This document shows, piece by piece, positions 1 to 9,700 of a stretch of 64,000 bases of DNA. The stretch's first letter is position 1; every line of letters starts with the position of its first letter. The notes beneath the pieces are model-generated. The model was not told the DNA's origin. It was given only the letters and a program-made list of their open reading frames with translations, and did no database searches. Source of the DNA: a bacterium (GTDB lineage Bacteria > Electryoneota > Electryoneia > Electryoneales > Electryoneaceae); contig JAHLLB010000011.1 in NCBI GenBank assembly GCA_020444425.1, forward strand, positions 46,475 to 110,474. Reading direction: 5' to 3'. The position numbers and the translations under genes were made by a program.

Positions 1-41
1 ACGGCACCGTCCACGTCGATCTGCAGTTTTTCGTAGGCCAT
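1..41 (-). CDS. Start of an enoyl-CoA hydratase/isomerase-like protein (partial)
   Basis: Only the first 13 codons are present; the gene runs off the left edge. They read MAYEKLQIDVDGA, which resembles the first beta strands of crotonase-fold proteins, where a short Y-x-x-L-x-V-x-x-x-G-x-V stretch precedes the T-L-N-R-P motif. The ATG has a strong ribosome-binding site, AGGGGGAG, about 6 bases upstream, so the start is well supported. The crotonase assignment rests on a dozen residues and is tentative. Confidence 0.45.
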   Translation of the reverse strand, partial: MAYEKLQIDVDGA

Positions 42-145
42 GCTTTACTCCCCCTCTCGCTATGTGATGTTCGGATGTGGCAGGACTTGAATATCGGGAG
101 CGGAACCGGCGCTCGCCACTCGCTCGCTCACGGGAAAGACGTTGA

Positions 146-473
146 ACCACGGAATACACGGAATACTCGGAAAAAACCCTCAAACCGCGAAAGGCGCAAA
201 AAAACGAAAGAAAAACAAAAATTCTTGATGATAAAGATTAAAACAAAATAAACATCTATTATATAATTATATAATCGATTAATTTAGTATTAATCTGTGA
301 GATCTCATTTTATTGAATTATAATATTTACCATTCCTTGTTTTATCTTTATGATCCTTTTTATATTTTCTTTTCTTTTAACCAATAAGTTATTTTATCTT
401 TTCTTTCGCTTTTATCGCGTCTTTCGTGGTCAATTCTTTTCTGTTGTTCCGTTTATTCCGTGTATTCCGTGGT
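146..473. repeat. AT-rich imperfect inverted-repeat element
   Basis: The left arm begins ACCACGGAATACACGGAATA at 146. The right arm ends with its near-perfect complement at 473. Similarity between the arms continues inward through a GAAAGACGCGA/GAAAGGCGCAA block and an A/T-rich ATAAAGAT-AAAACAA block (about 227-250 and 335-358). The centre is extremely AT-rich, in sharp contrast to its flanks, and holds the perfect 18-nt palindrome at 258-275. It could fold as one long hairpin or be a MITE-like insertion. No flanking target duplication is evident. It overlaps the 3' end of queG. Nothing recognisable lies between 42 and 145. Confidence 0.7.
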
Positions 474-1656
474 CGAGAGAGGTGTTGATTTCTTCCAGAA
501 CGATCTCGTCGGTCTCGTGCTTGAACGCCCGGTCCAATACTACCCGCACGGCCGGATACTCGCTCAGCTGCCCCAGTGCCCACGCCGCGTGTGCACGAAT
601 CAACGGTTCCGGTTCGTCTTCCATCACCCGTTTCAGCGCCGGGATGGCTTCATCACTGCCCCAGTTGCCGAGCGCAACGGCGACATTTCTCAGCAGTCCG
701 CGCCGCTTGGTGCGTTTGACCGGTGATCCTTTGAACATCGCCCCGAACTGGTCGTCATCCAGCGCAATAAGCTCGAGCAGAGGTGGCGCGCCCCAGTCGG
801 GAATGCGAGGTTCGAACCACGGTTCACGGGTTGGCAGCAGGCCGCGTGTATTGTATGGGCACGCTTGCTGGCAGATATCGCAGCCGAAAACCCAATTTCT
901 CAACTCGGAGCGTAAATTGCGGGGCAGAATACCACGGTGTTCGATTGTGAGGTAGCTGATACAACGGTTTGCGCGATTCAGGTACGGAGTATCCAGCGCC
1001 CCGGTCGGGCAGGAAGTGCCGCAGGAGTGACAATCGCGGCAGCCGAACAATGGCTTTCGTGCCGGATCAGATGGCAGCTCGAGGTCGAGCAGCAGTTCGC
1101 CGAGCAGGAAGTAGGATCCATGCTTCCAGTGGATCAGCAACGTGTGTTTGCCGATGAACCCAGCTCCACCCGCGGCGGCGAGCGGACGCTCGAGAATCGG
1201 CCCGGTGTCCACATAGGCGCGCGCGTTGACCACACGGCCCGCGAGGTAGTCGATCGCCTTGCCCAGCGCTTTCAGGCGTGGCAGGATGAGGTCGTGGTAG
1301 TCGAAGCCCCAGGCGTAGCTGGCGAATCGCCCACGGGAGGGATCGGCCGGATCCGGTGCGTCCATGGGACGGGGTTGATGATAGGACATGCCGACGCTGA
1401 GCACCGACTTTCCCTGCGGCCACTGGACTCGCGGGTCCATGCGGCGGTCGGGGTGTTTCGCCAGCCATGCCATGGTGCCGTGGTAGTCGTTGGCGATCCA
1501 GTCAGGGAAGGTATCCGCGTGCGGCGGAGGTTCATATGGCGCGACGCTCGCGAAGTCGAACCCGAGATGTCGCGCCGCCTGCTTGATCAGTTCAGCGAGC
1601 TCAGATGGGTTCGGTGACAGAGATAAGGATGAAGCTGGTTGCGTGGCGTCAGACAC
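430..1656 (-). CDS. queG: Epoxyqueuosine reductase QueG
   Basis: QueG reduces epoxyqueuosine to queuosine at the wobble position of tRNAs, using cobalamin and two 4Fe-4S clusters. The 408-aa product shows the family hallmarks: a YVDTGPILER segment holding the likely catalytic Asp150; a first ferredoxin-like set at Cys206, 209, 212 and 216; then Cys232; and a second set at Cys259, 262 and 266 (CDICQQACPYN). A C-terminal HEAT-like region (about 318-390) follows, as in the longer QueG type. It starts with GTG, 13 bases after the RseC-like gene, so the two are probably one operon. The last 14 residues (DHGIHGINGTTEKN) are encoded inside the inverted repeat and are probably not native. Confidence 0.93.
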   Translation of the reverse strand: MSDATQPASSLSLSPNPSELAELIKQAARHLGFDFASVAPYEPPPHADTFPDWIANDYHGTMAWLAKHPDRRMDPRVQWPQGKSVLSVGMSYHQPRPMDAPDPADPSRGRFASYAWGFDYHDLILPRLKALGKAIDYLAGRVVNARAYVDTGPILERPLAAAGGAGFIGKHTLLIHWKHGSYFLLGELLLDLELPSDPARKPLFGCRDCHSCGTSCPTGALDTPYLNRANRCISYLTIEHRGILPRNLRSELRNWVFGCDICQQACPYNTRGLLPTREPWFEPRIPDWGAPPLLELIALDDDQFGAMFKGSPVKRTKRRGLLRNVAVALGNWGSDEAIPALKRVMEDEPEPLIRAHAAWALGQLSEYPAVRVVLDRAFKHETDEIVLEEINTSLDHGIHGINGTTEKN

Positions 1657-1669
1657 GGGAGCTTCCGTC

Positions 1670-2143
1670 TCACGTTGATGCTGCCGGCGAGTCGATCACC
1701 TGGCCGATGGTTGGCCGGAGCGAGGCGCTGGCTTTGGCGAAACGGTTGACGAAGCGAACGATGAACATGCCGAGGAACAAGCCGGCGAGTCCACCGGCGA
1801 CACCGCCCTGCATGTCCTGGCCGGAGGCATTCGTGCCGACGATGATCCCGACGATCAGCGTCACTACCGGGATGCCGAACACCAGCAGTGCGGCGACGAT
1901 CTTCGGAGCTTCATCGCGTTTCAGCTCGACCAGATCACCGATCTTAACGTCCTGACCGGCCAGTGTCGCCTCGATGATCGGCGCGGGCTTCTCGTCGGGG
2001 AAGCAGACCGTGCTCGATCCGCAACTGCTGCACGCGCTGTGCTTATGCGGTTGGACACGGGCGATCCCGTCCGTAACTTCAACGACCACGCCCATTTCAA
2101 CGGGTGGGTCTGCAGGCTGATCAGCTTTATGGTAGACAATCAC
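1670..2143 (-). CDS. RseC/MucC-family (SoxR-reducing system) membrane protein
   Basis: This 157-aa protein has the RseC layout: a short beta-rich N-terminal domain with a cysteine cluster (Cys38, 41 and 47, in ACSSCGSSTVC), two membrane helices (about 81-103 and 113-131), and a short tail. In other bacteria RseC proteins act with Rnf-type electron-transport complexes to keep SoxR reduced, or influence sigma-E signalling. No rnf, soxR or rseA gene is adjacent. It starts with GTG and lies just upstream of queG on the same strand. Family assignment is good; the local function is unknown. Confidence 0.75.
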   Translation of the reverse strand: MIVYHKADQPADPPVEMGVVVEVTDGIARVQPHKHSACSSCGSSTVCFPDEKPAPIIEATLAGQDVKIGDLVELKRDEAPKIVAALLVFGIPVVTLIVGIIVGTNASGQDMQGGVAGGLAGLFLGMFIVRFVNRFAKASASLRPTIGQVIDSPAAST

Positions 2144-2512
2144 GAGTGCTGCCGAATGTAGTTGAACTCAACAAATCGTATGGTAATCTACATAATTAGA
2201 CGTCTGAGGAGAGCACTCTCGGAATCTCTCCAAATCCTCTCTATGACCTCTGAAGCCAATGATACCAACATACTTCGAGAGCATTTTGTGAGATCGTTGA
2301 AAACCGGCGAAGATGGCGACAACGCTCACTTTTAGGGACTCTTTGGTTCTTTCGAGATCCAGAAATCGGTAACAGGTTCTTGTATTCTTCGGAATTTTTC
2401 AGTAAGGTACGGTCATCTGAGATGACATTGCCAGCCCGCTGAGTCCAGCGGTTCCTGGCTCCGCGTAACCTTAGTCCTTTTCATTAGTTACACTACGGTT
2501 CGGAGCGAAACG
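2144..2512. other. Intergenic region between divergent genes
   Basis: About 370 bases separate the divergent RseC-like and HD-GYP-like genes, so promoters for both should lie here. I see no convincing sigma-70 hexamer pair, RNA gene or conserved small ORF. Confidence 0.5.
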
Positions 2513-3694
2513 TTGCGGCGGATTTCTCTCGACGAGTTGAAACCCGGAATGGTATTGGGCAGGTCGATCTTCTCCGGCCTGAACGCTATCCTTCTCGCTG
2601 CCGGCCAAACCCTCGATGATCGCTACATAACCCTCCTGCACAAGCACGGTTTCGGCTACATCTACGTCGAAGAAAACGGGTTTGAGGACGTCAACCCGCA
2701 GGATGTTCTCTCGGATGTATCCCGCCGGATCGCGGAGGCGACCGTACGGGACGGCTTCGACCAGCTCCGGGACGTGGTCCGTCTCGAATCGGAAGCCGGC
2801 AAGATCACGCGTGAATTCCTCGAAGAACACGCCGACATTTTGAACGTTCCGCAGATCGATGAGATGTCGATGGCGGTGTCAACGATCATCCGCGACATCG
2901 TCAACCGCAGCGTCGGCCTTGTGGACGTCTTCGCGCAGGTAACCGGCGCGACGTACATGTACCGTCACGCGGTCAACGTTGTGTCGTTGTCCGTGCTGCT
3001 CGCCCGGCAGTTTGGCTATACCAACCGTCAGCTGCGCGAACTGGGCATGGCGGCGTTGCTGCATGAAGTGGGCAAGATCACCCTCGGCGACGAGTACCTG
3101 ATCCCCGAGCACATGATTCCTGACGATGAAGCCGATTTCTACCGTGAATATCCGACCTACGGCTTCATTCTGATGCACAACACGAACCCGGCGTTGAAGG
3201 CGGAACGGTTGGCGATTCTGCATCACCGTGAATGGCAGGATGGTGGCGGCTGGCCGCAGGGCCTGCACGGGGACAATCAGCCCCCGACCCGGATCGATAG
3301 CCACGAGCAGGGTCTGATCCACCGCTACGCCGAAATCATCGCGGTTGCCAGTGCGTACGACAACCTCGTCAACGGCACCGGCGAACTTCCGCAACGGTTG
3401 CAGCCCGCGGACGCGCTTGCATTGATCATGGCGCTCAGCCGCAAGTGTTTCAACCAGGCCGTGTGCCAGGTGTTCAGCCGGATTGTCTGCCTCTACCCCA
3501 CCGGCGCGATGGTGCAGATTCAGGAAAGTTCATCGTTCGGATTTGAAGGATACTACGGTGTGGTGAAGGATCAGAGTCACGACCCTGCGCGGCCGGTGCT
3601 GATCCTGTATGCCGATCCTCGCGGGCGGCGTGTCCGTCCCAAAACCCTCGATTTCTCGCATGATCCCGATCTGCGTCTGCGGATCATGTCCTGA
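2513..3694 (+). CDS. HD-GYP-like protein with altered catalytic motifs
   Basis: The first ~55 residues (ISLDELKPGMVLG...LLHKHGFGYIYVEE) match the DUF3391-type domain that precedes HD-GYP cyclic-di-GMP phosphodiesterases. The HD region follows at about 150-285. Some motif positions are kept: His152, Lys188, His237-His238 and Asp243. Others are changed: the HD pair is His184-Glu185 (LLHEVGKI), the usual HP-x-x-G histidine is Tyr213 (YPTYG), and the GYP signature reads GWP (246-248). The protein may be a cyclic-di-GMP sensor or a much-altered enzyme. It starts with TTG, supported by an upstream CGGAG and by the fit of the N-terminal domain. It converges on the histidine kinase gene. Confidence 0.85.
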   Translation: MRRISLDELKPGMVLGRSIFSGLNAILLAAGQTLDDRYITLLHKHGFGYIYVEENGFEDVNPQDVLSDVSRRIAEATVRDGFDQLRDVVRLESEAGKITREFLEEHADILNVPQIDEMSMAVSTIIRDIVNRSVGLVDVFAQVTGATYMYRHAVNVVSLSVLLARQFGYTNRQLRELGMAALLHEVGKITLGDEYLIPEHMIPDDEADFYREYPTYGFILMHNTNPALKAERLAILHHREWQDGGGWPQGLHGDNQPPTRIDSHEQGLIHRYAEIIAVASAYDNLVNGTGELPQRLQPADALALIMALSRKCFNQAVCQVFSRIVCLYPTGAMVQIQESSSFGFEGYYGVVKDQSHDPARPVLILYADPRGRRVRPKTLDFSHDPDLRLRIMS

Positions 3695-3702
3695 GACGTT
3701 TC

Positions 3703-6498
3703 CTACTCTGCTGAAGCGTTAACTTCCATGGCGGGGATGTAAACGGTATACACCGACCCCTTCCCGGGCGTGCTCTGTACATGCACATTCCCGTTGTTCT
3801 GCTTGATATGGCTGTAGACGGACGCCATGCCCAGCCCCGAACCACGGGAATCTTCAGGCTTCTGGTAGAAGGGTTCGAACACATGCGCCAGCGCGTCGTC
3901 TGACATTCCCACTCCGGTGTCCTCAACTTCGAAGCAGACATAGTCCTGGTCGTCCAGCTCGAACGTCGCGTCCACAGGATCCACCGCCGGATTCACCACG
4001 CGGGTGCGCAGGGTGATCGATCCGTGACCGTTTTCAATTGAATCACGCGACTGAATCAGCAGGTTGATGATCATCTGCTCCATCTGGTTCGGGTCGGCGT
4101 CGATCGCCGTACGCTCCTCAGCCAGATCGAGCTTCAGCTTGATTTCGGATCCGACCACGCGCAGAAGCGTCTTTTCCAGATAAGTCAGCAGATCGTTCAG
4201 CTCCATCTGCTTCGGCTCATGATGACCTTCGCGGCTCAGATCGAACAGCTGATGCGTGAGATCGACTGCGGACTGCGTCGTCGCCTGGATGGCATCCAGA
4301 TCCTGCTGGAGAATGTCGTCCGGCTTGAGCTTGGCACGAGTTCGGTCAACCTGCCCGGCGATGGTTTCGATCATGCGCTCGAAATCGTGGGCAATCCCTC
4401 CGGCCACGCGTCCGATCGAATCCAGCCGTTGCATCTGCTGCACCCGGCGGACCAGCCGATGTTGCATCGTCACGTCTCGGATGAATCCCAGCACGGCTGG
4501 TTTTCCTTCCCAGTCGATGATGCTGCTGGTCAATTGCAACGACAGGGTTTTTCCGCTGCTGTGCAGCCCTGTGAAATCGAGAATGTTATCGGCGTCCTCG
4601 CCCCGGGCAATGGCACGAATCCGCTTCAGGACATGATCCCTGTCCGGAGGGGCGATCAGCTTCATCTCGTCGAAATCTTCCGCGATCAGCTCATCGTGTG
4701 AGTAGCCGAACAGATGCGTGAAACTCGGGCTGACCAGTACAAATCCCTTCGCGGTACGTACATAGACTGCGTCCACGGACTGTTCAAACAAGCGCTGGAA
4801 ACGCGCCTGCATCTGATTGATCTCAGCTTGCGCCTGCTTCCGATCCGTGATATCAACGGCATTGACTACGGTCTGCGGGTTGCCATCCGGACCTGTCGCC
4901 AGGAAAATGCTGGCCAGAATGGTGCTGATCGTCCCGTCTGTGGCGACAACGTCAATCTCATATTGCTTCGGTACATCCTCGCCGCGTCTTCGTGCCTTGT
5001 ATCGCTCCGCAATCGTCTCACGCTGTGTGTCGGTCAGGTAGTCTCTGAAATCGGTGCCGATCACGTTACGGTAGGGACTCTTCAGGATCTGGCAAAAACC
5101 CTGGCTGGCAAAGGTGATGCAGAATTTTTCGTCAACAACCATCACCACAGACAGCGGGTTCTCGACGATCATCCGGTAGCGCTGCTCGCTTTGAGCCAAC
5201 TTGATCTCAGCGCGCATACGCTGGGAGATATCGATCAGGGCAGCGCGGATCTGTCTGTCCCCTTCCGGGGTGTCCCGTGGTGCAGATTCAAAGCGGACAA
5301 ACTTGCGTTCCTTGTCAACCTGCTTCAGTTCGACCTCGCAGGACGCGGGACGCTGGTTCTGGATCACAGACTGAAAGTGATCCGCCAGGGTCGTCATGTG
5401 CCGGCTGACGACCTGTTGCAACAAGGAGCGCCGCATCAGTGAATCATAATCACTGCCGAGTATTTCACACGCCGTCTGATTCGCCCGCAGCACCGTTGCA
5501 CGTTCTGAGATCGTCAGGTATCCTACCGGCGCATGTTCGTACAAGTCGGTGTAGCGCATCAGCGAACGGTTGATCCGTTCTTCCGCCTGCTGCAGATCGA
5601 AGTTCTGTTTCTCCAGCTCGGTTTTGACCTGTTGCAGTTCACCCAGCAACGATCGGACAGCTTGTTCCGACTCTTTCCGTTCGGTGATGTCGGTGGTAAT
5701 GATGATCCCGGCAATGACGTTTCCCGCCTCATCGCGCACCGCTTCCGCATGCGCCAGCACCCAGTTCTGCTTACCGTCGGGTTGTTCGATGATCACTTCT
5801 TCGTTCTGTATGGACTGGCCGGTCTGCATTGCCCGGAACAACGGGTAGCTGTCGTCCGAGTGCTGACGTCCGTCCGGCAGCAGGAAACGGCACCGGCTGG
5901 CGTAGTCATGCACCGGCTGGCCGACCGGGTCTTCATCGACATCGTGTCCGCGCAGACGGATCGCTGCCTTGTTGGCGCTGCGGATGATGAGATCGGGATA
6001 GTCGACGATCATGATCCCGGCGGGACTTTGCGCGAGCGCTGCGTGCAGGAAGGCTTGCAGCTTCTCCCGTTGACGGTCAACTTCCTTGCGCTGGCTGATG
6101 TCTGTCATCGACAACACGATGGCCGGAGGGTCTTCTTCGGGAACGAGGGATGGATTGCACTCAACCCACAGCCACGTTCCACCCTTCTGCAGCAAACGGA
6201 GATCAAGCATCGACTTCACATCCGCACCGCTGCTCAGTTTGGTGCACATGGCATCAATCTGATCTCTATCTTCCGGGTGAAACAGGTCATATAGGCTGAT
6301 CCCGATCAGATCACCGGAATCCTGTTGTGTGAAGTGGCAGGCGGCGGGATTGGCGTAGTCAACCGTCTTGTCGCGGATGTAGAGCACGGCGGACGCGGTA
6401 TGCTCGATCAAAATCCCATAGACACCCTGGATTTCTTTTGATTGCATCCCGGGACTGGATGACTCGGTGTTGCTGTCAGTTTTGGGTTCGTTATCCAT
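3703..6498 (-). CDS. Multi-PAS sensor histidine kinase
   Basis: This protein of about 931 aa has no clear transmembrane segment. It carries about five PAS/PAC units, each ending in the usual D-I-(S/T)-x-R-(K/M) pattern, then a HisKA helix with His704 (GGIAHDFER) and a HATPase_c domain with intact G1 (EDTGVGM) and G2 (GSGLGMA) boxes. It is likely a cytoplasmic sensor of redox, oxygen or small molecules. Two oddities: the H-box reads HDFER instead of HDFNN, and the second Asn of the N-box is Gln816 (INLLIQSRDS). I chose the ATG at 6498; an in-frame GTG at 6579 would add a low-complexity leader. No response regulator is adjacent. Confidence 0.9.
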   Translation of the reverse strand: MDNEPKTDSNTESSSPGMQSKEIQGVYGILIEHTASAVLYIRDKTVDYANPAACHFTQQDSGDLIGISLYDLFHPEDRDQIDAMCTKLSSGADVKSMLDLRLLQKGGTWLWVECNPSLVPEEDPPAIVLSMTDISQRKEVDRQREKLQAFLHAALAQSPAGIMIVDYPDLIIRSANKAAIRLRGHDVDEDPVGQPVHDYASRCRFLLPDGRQHSDDSYPLFRAMQTGQSIQNEEVIIEQPDGKQNWVLAHAEAVRDEAGNVIAGIIITTDITERKESEQAVRSLLGELQQVKTELEKQNFDLQQAEERINRSLMRYTDLYEHAPVGYLTISERATVLRANQTACEILGSDYDSLMRRSLLQQVVSRHMTTLADHFQSVIQNQRPASCEVELKQVDKERKFVRFESAPRDTPEGDRQIRAALIDISQRMRAEIKLAQSEQRYRMIVENPLSVVMVVDEKFCITFASQGFCQILKSPYRNVIGTDFRDYLTDTQRETIAERYKARRRGEDVPKQYEIDVVATDGTISTILASIFLATGPDGNPQTVVNAVDITDRKQAQAEINQMQARFQRLFEQSVDAVYVRTAKGFVLVSPSFTHLFGYSHDELIAEDFDEMKLIAPPDRDHVLKRIRAIARGEDADNILDFTGLHSSGKTLSLQLTSSIIDWEGKPAVLGFIRDVTMQHRLVRRVQQMQRLDSIGRVAGGIAHDFERMIETIAGQVDRTRAKLKPDDILQQDLDAIQATTQSAVDLTHQLFDLSREGHHEPKQMELNDLLTYLEKTLLRVVGSEIKLKLDLAEERTAIDADPNQMEQMIINLLIQSRDSIENGHGSITLRTRVVNPAVDPVDATFELDDQDYVCFEVEDTGVGMSDDALAHVFEPFYQKPEDSRGSGLGMASVYSHIKQNNGNVHVQSTPGKGSVYTVYIPAMEVNASAE

Positions 6499-6786
6499 GG
6501 TCGTTCTGTCGTCCGGATTGTCAGAGGGTTGGAGACTTGAACTTCTATTATTTTTTCGCACTAATAAAAGTAATAACACAAGGGGCCACAGAACAAGAAA
6601 AAGCGTTCACCCGAGGAACGAAAGTTGGTCTCGGAGGCAGCCTGCCCGAACCGTACGATCTTCGGGTTGGGTTTTGTTTTCCCCAATTGCATCGTAGATT
6701 AATAGATTAAACAAAACCGCTGGGTCCGCATTAACAACTTCACCGTGACGGTTTACATTGCAGCCTCACCATTCAGGAGTCCGACC

Positions 6787-9700
6787 ATGACCAGACGCGC
6801 ACGGGGTGCCTTGATTCTCCTTGCCATGCTGTTCCTGCTACCGGTCCTTTCTTTCGCCCGTGATGACGATCAAAAGCCATCGCCGGATCCGTTCTACGAT
6901 GTTGAACGGTTGCCGAACGGGCTGCGCGCCAAGGTATCGCTGGCAACGTTGACGGACAGCACGACAATCAGCGCGATGATCGCCGCCCCCGCCGGACACG
7001 GAGTCACGGCTCTGCTGACTGCAGGCTCCGGGGTGGAAGCAGCTGTCGCCGAGCCCATCAATTTTCGTGGGATCACGTTGTACCCGCTACAGGTTCGTCC
7101 AGCTCCGGGACATGGATGGTCCGGAGATGACATCGCGGTGGTGGAAGCTCAGTTTACGCAGGCTGGGCTGGACAACATCGGTGAGCCCGTCCGTGTCAGC
7201 GAGCAGACGGCCCGCTGGATCGAGCGCGCGGTGTTGAACAGCGAAGAGCTGGACATGGAGACCGTCGCCCCGGTCGGCCGGATTCTGATCGTCGTGCAGG
7301 ATGACGCACAGATTGTCGGAGCTCTCGAACCGTACATCGCGTGGAAGCGGCAGCAGGGGTATCGCATCAGCATCGCCCACCCGTCGGACAATACGGACCC
7401 CTACGCGATCAAGAACGAAGTCACGGCTGAGTATTTCAGCGACAACCCGGTCCCGTTGGAATACGTGCTGATGATCGGTGATCACGACTCCAATTCGCAA
7501 GTCCGGATGGTCGGGTACCGTTACGACAACAACTTCAACAGCAACCACACAGACAACTGGTATGTCACCATGGACGGCCGGCTGCCGGTTCCGGATGTCG
7601 CCATCGGCCGCTTCAGTGTCCGAGAACTGAACCAGTTGCGCATCGGCGTCAACAAGACGCTGGCCTACGAACGCGACGGAGAACTTGACGACGAGTCCTG
7701 GATTCGGCACGCCGCGCTGACAGCCGGATCGAACTCAGGCATCAGCGTGTTGCAGACCAACCAGTCGATCCGCTGGATGTTCGACGAGCAGGACTTCGCA
7801 GTCGATACGTTGTGGTGGACCATGCCCAACGGCGGCATGATCCCGACCTTCATCCACAACCAGATCGAAGAGGGTGTCGGCTTCGTCAATTACCGCGGCT
7901 ATTACGGCATGAGCGGGTGGGACAACAACGATCTGATCGGGTTGAACAACGTCGGCAAGCTACCTGTCGTCGTCACCATCACCTGCGGCACCGGCCTTTG
8001 GGGCACCGAGGACGAATCGATCAGCGAAGGGTTTTTCCGTGCGGGCTCGGTCAACGAACCGGTTGGCGGGGTCGCGTGCATCGGCACCGGTACCACCGAC
8101 ACGCACACACGATTCAACAATGTGATCGACGCCGGCGTGTTTGAGGCGTTGCTGTCCTACAACATGCGCTCGCTTGGGTGGGCGCTGGTTCACGGCAAGA
8201 TGCGGCTGGCCGAGGCGTACAACGGCACCAGCGATTCCGGCTGGATCATCCGCTTTGTCAACTGGAACAACCTGATCGGCGACCCGGCGTTGCGGATGTG
8301 GCTGAATGCGCCTGTCGAACCGACCGTTACTCATACCCCGTCCCTGCGTCCCGGCAGCAACTTTGTCGACGTGCAGGTATCGCTCCCGGGCGACTGGCCG
8401 GACATGATCTGGGCGACCGTCGCCAGCCAGGATACCGTGCTCGATTCGCGCAGCTTCGTCAGTGATGGCCGTGTCCGCCTGCAGCTTCCGGACCTGGACC
8501 CGGATGACACAATCACCCTGACCGTCGTCGGCGACGATGTCCTGCCGTACCAGGCAGTGCTGCCCATCGTGGCGGAGGCGAACGACGTCGAAGTGACCGG
8601 TGTGATCGTGGATGATAACGGTGATGGCATCCCCAACGCCGGCGAAACGGTCACTCTCGACCTCGAGCTGACGAACCAGGGCAGCGCCACCATCAGCGCC
8701 GGACAGGCCACGGTCAGTTCAATCGACCCGCGTGTTGAATCGATCGGCACCACGACCTTTGATTTCCCCACGATCGGCGTGGGCCAAACAGTGACCGTGA
8801 CGAACGCGGTGACGTTAACCATTTCCGGATGGGCGCCGGACGGCTGTTACCCGGCGGTGACGGCCTCCTTCCCCGGCGACATTCAGAGCTCGATTCCCTT
8901 GGAGGTGATTGCGTGGGAGCTGGATGCCGAATCCTCCTTTGCCTGGACAGACAGCACCAGCGACCGGCGCATATTCCCGGGCGAATCCGGTGAGGTCGCG
9001 TTCCCGGTCAAAAACTACGGTCGCGCGGACGCTACCGGATTGCAGGCATCACTGTACTTTGACGACGCCCGCTTCTCTGTGCTCAACAACCCGGTGACGT
9101 TCGCCGATGTCGGAGCGGATTCCAGCCGTGACAACCTCACGGTTCCGTTCCTGGTTCAGCTGACGGATCAAGCCCGGGTCGGTGAATTGGTTCCGGTGGT
9201 GGTGCACTTCGAGGATGCGGCCGGAGCGGTGGACAGCGTGGAAGCTGTGTTCATTCCCGCCGACCCACGAGCCGCCGGCGCGACCGGTCCCGACCTGAAT
9301 TACGGCTACTGGGCGGTGGACGATGAAGACGTCGAGCTGATCCGGCCCGAGTACGACTGGTACGACAACATCCTTCCCATCAACAACGTCGGCCTTGAGG
9401 ACAACTACAGCGGTGGAGCCTACCAGTACGGCGAGGAAGATGCCAGCATGGTGATGGACCTGCCGTTCCCGTTCGTCTACTACGGTGAAGTCTACGACGA
9501 GGTCACGATCAACACGAACGGTTGGATCGCCCTCGGCAACAAGTCAACCATCATCCTCTTCCGCAATTGGCCGATTCCGAACCCGATGGGTCCACCGGCG
9601 ATGATTGCGCCATTCTGGGACGATCTGCACACGGGAACCAGCGGTGTGTACGCCAGCTACGATGCGCTGACCGACCGGTTCATCGTGACCTGGGACTGCC

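Noticed and set aside
2241..2333. 31-codon ORF starting MTSEANDTN
   Set aside because: It has no ribosome-binding site and is too short to support from one sequence.
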